Positions 63,095-64,000 of a DNA stretch of 64,000 nt are shown here, piece by piece. Below the pieces are notes generated by a model. That model searched no databases and was not told the DNA's origin. It worked only from the letters and a program-made list of their open reading frames with translations. Source of the DNA: Aeromicrobium stalagmiti (lineage in GTDB: Bacteria > Actinomycetota > Actinomycetes > Propionibacteriales > Nocardioidaceae); contig NZ_JABSTZ010000002.1 in the NCBI RefSeq assembly GCF_013283745.1, forward strand, positions 248,001 to 312,000, in the 5' to 3' direction. The stretch's first letter is position 1, and each line of letters starts with the position of its first letter. A program made the position numbers and the translations under genes.

Positions 63095-63973
63095 GTGGCG
63101 ACGCTCGACGACGTGGCGGCGCCGAAGGCCAAGCGCAAGCTCACCGGCTACTGGCTGATCCTGCCCGGAGCCCTGTGGCTCGCGGTCTTCTTCGTCATCC
63201 CGTTCTACTCGCTGATCTCCACGAGCCTGTTCGACCCGAAGGGGTCGGTGCTCACCGGCTACGACATGACGTGGCACTTCAGCAACTACGTCGACGCGAT
63301 CGACCAGTACAAGGGCCAGATCTGGCGCTCGCTCTGGTACGCCGGCGTCGCCACGGCGCTGTGCCTGGTCATCGGCTACGTGCTGGCCTACGCGATCGCG
63401 TTCAAGGCGGGCCGGTGGAAGAACCTCATGCTGGTGCTCGTCATCGCACCGTTCTTCACCTCGTTCCTGCTGCGCACGCTCTCGTGGAAGCTGATCCTCG
63501 CCGACGACGGCTTCGTGGTCGACGCCCTGCAGACCGTGCACCTGCTCGGCGACGACGGCCGGCTGCTCGCGACGCCGTTCGCGGTCATCGCCGGCCTGAC
63601 CTACAACTTCCTGCCGTTCATGGTGCTGCCGCTCTACGCGAGCCTGGAGAAGATCGACATCCGCCTGATCGAGGCGTCCAGCGACCTGTACGCCTCGCCG
63701 CTGCGCGGGTTCCTGAAGGTCACGTTGCCGCTGTCGATGCCCGGTGTCGTCGCCGGCACCCTGCTGACGTTCATCCCGGCGGCAGGCGACTACGTCAACG
63801 CGCAGCTGCTCGGCAGCCCCAACACGCGGATGGTCGGCAACACGATCCAGAGCCTGTTCACGACCCAGGGTGACTATGCCGCGGCGGGCGCCCTGTCGGT
63901 CACGTTGATGATCATCATCGTCGGAGCGGTCCTGATGTACGTCCGCACCGCAGGGACGGAGGACCTGGTATGA
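63095..63973 (+). CDS. potB: Spermidine/putrescine ABC transporter, permease B
   Basis: This 292-residue permease has six membrane segments, starting with YWLILPGALWLAVFFVIPFY, and the cytoplasmic EAA-like loop EASSDLYASPLRGFLKVTLP that docks to the ATPase. The GTG start follows potA by 1 bp. The next permease overlaps by 4 bp (ATGA). Confidence 0.93.
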   Translation: MATLDDVAAPKAKRKLTGYWLILPGALWLAVFFVIPFYSLISTSLFDPKGSVLTGYDMTWHFSNYVDAIDQYKGQIWRSLWYAGVATALCLVIGYVLAYAIAFKAGRWKNLMLVLVIAPFFTSFLLRTLSWKLILADDGFVVDALQTVHLLGDDGRLLATPFAVIAGLTYNFLPFMVLPLYASLEKIDIRLIEASSDLYASPLRGFLKVTLPLSMPGVVAGTLLTFIPAAGDYVNAQLLGSPNTRMVGNTIQSLFTTQGDYAAAGALSVTLMIIIVGAVLMYVRTAGTEDLV

Positions 63974-64000
63974 ACACGCTGACGCGGGCCAAGCGCTGGA
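63970..64000 (+). CDS. Start of second permease gene (potC-like), cut by the window end
   Basis: An ATG overlaps the potB stop and the frame stays open for ten codons (NTLTRAKRW) to the edge. By operon order it should be the second permease (PotC); too little is present to prove this. Confidence 0.6.
   Translation, partial: MNTLTRAKRW

Overview
The window is high-GC DNA with dense, short-spaced, often ATGA/GTGA-overlapping genes. Its gene order matches the conserved actinobacterial block that in Mycobacterium runs smc, ftsY, amt, glnK, glnD, ffh, rpsP, KH, rimM, trmD, rplS, lepB, rnhB, DUF2469, yraN, comM, dprA, xerC, M23, rpsB, tsf, pyrH, frr, cdsA, rlmN. Protein sequences and the cydABDC and polyamine-transport gene sets suggest a Nocardioidaceae-like actinobacterium (Aeromicrobium or Nocardioides type). 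That placement is inference from memory of the families, not a search result.

Layout. 1-3.1 kb: the 3' part of a repeat-rich surface protein and two PH-domain membrane proteins. 3.2-8.1 kb: a small coiled-coil protein, SMC, a thioesterase and a NYN RNase-like protein. 8.1-15.2 kb: a 140-bp inverted-repeat element, a BlaR1/BlaI-type pair and, divergently, the cytochrome bd genes cydABDC; three BlaI-type operator palindromes lie between them. 15.2-22.1 kb: ftsY, the ammonium module amtB-glnK-glnD, and ffh. 22.1-30.0 kb is accessory: gluconate kinase and transporter, a secreted cutinase/PET-hydrolase-like polyesterase, a heterodimeric ABC exporter, an ArsC-like protein and an enoyl-CoA hydratase. 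30.2-47.2 kb is the translation and cell-maintenance block, with a second ammonium transporter between trmD and rplS, two tandem signal peptidases, and an M23 gene carrying two M23 domains.

47.3-55.1 kb interrupts the usual cdsA-rlmN neighbourhood with a DUF2126/transglutaminase giant protein, a circularly permuted ATP-grasp/alpha-E fusion, a second transglutaminase-like protein and a zinc-ribbon metallopeptidase. The metallopeptidase gene is bracketed by two inverted copies of a 76-bp palindromic repeat. These genes look like a peptide-bond-forming and peptide-cleaving system with no known substrate, and this is the best candidate here for an under-described system. 55.2-64 kb: rlmN, a HAD phosphatase, a Tat-exported metallophosphoesterase, an enoyl-CoA hydratase with a truncated adenylate-forming-enzyme-like partner, and an Lrp regulator divergent from a spermidine/putrescine ABC transporter that runs off the window end.

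A recurrent signal is a -10 hexamer (TANNNT or close) placed exactly 6 nt before the start codon, without a Shine-Dalgarno sequence, at more than a dozen genes that begin transcription units. This indicates widespread leaderless transcription and was used to choose several starts. No tRNA, rRNA, CRISPR array, insertion sequence or prophage was recognised.
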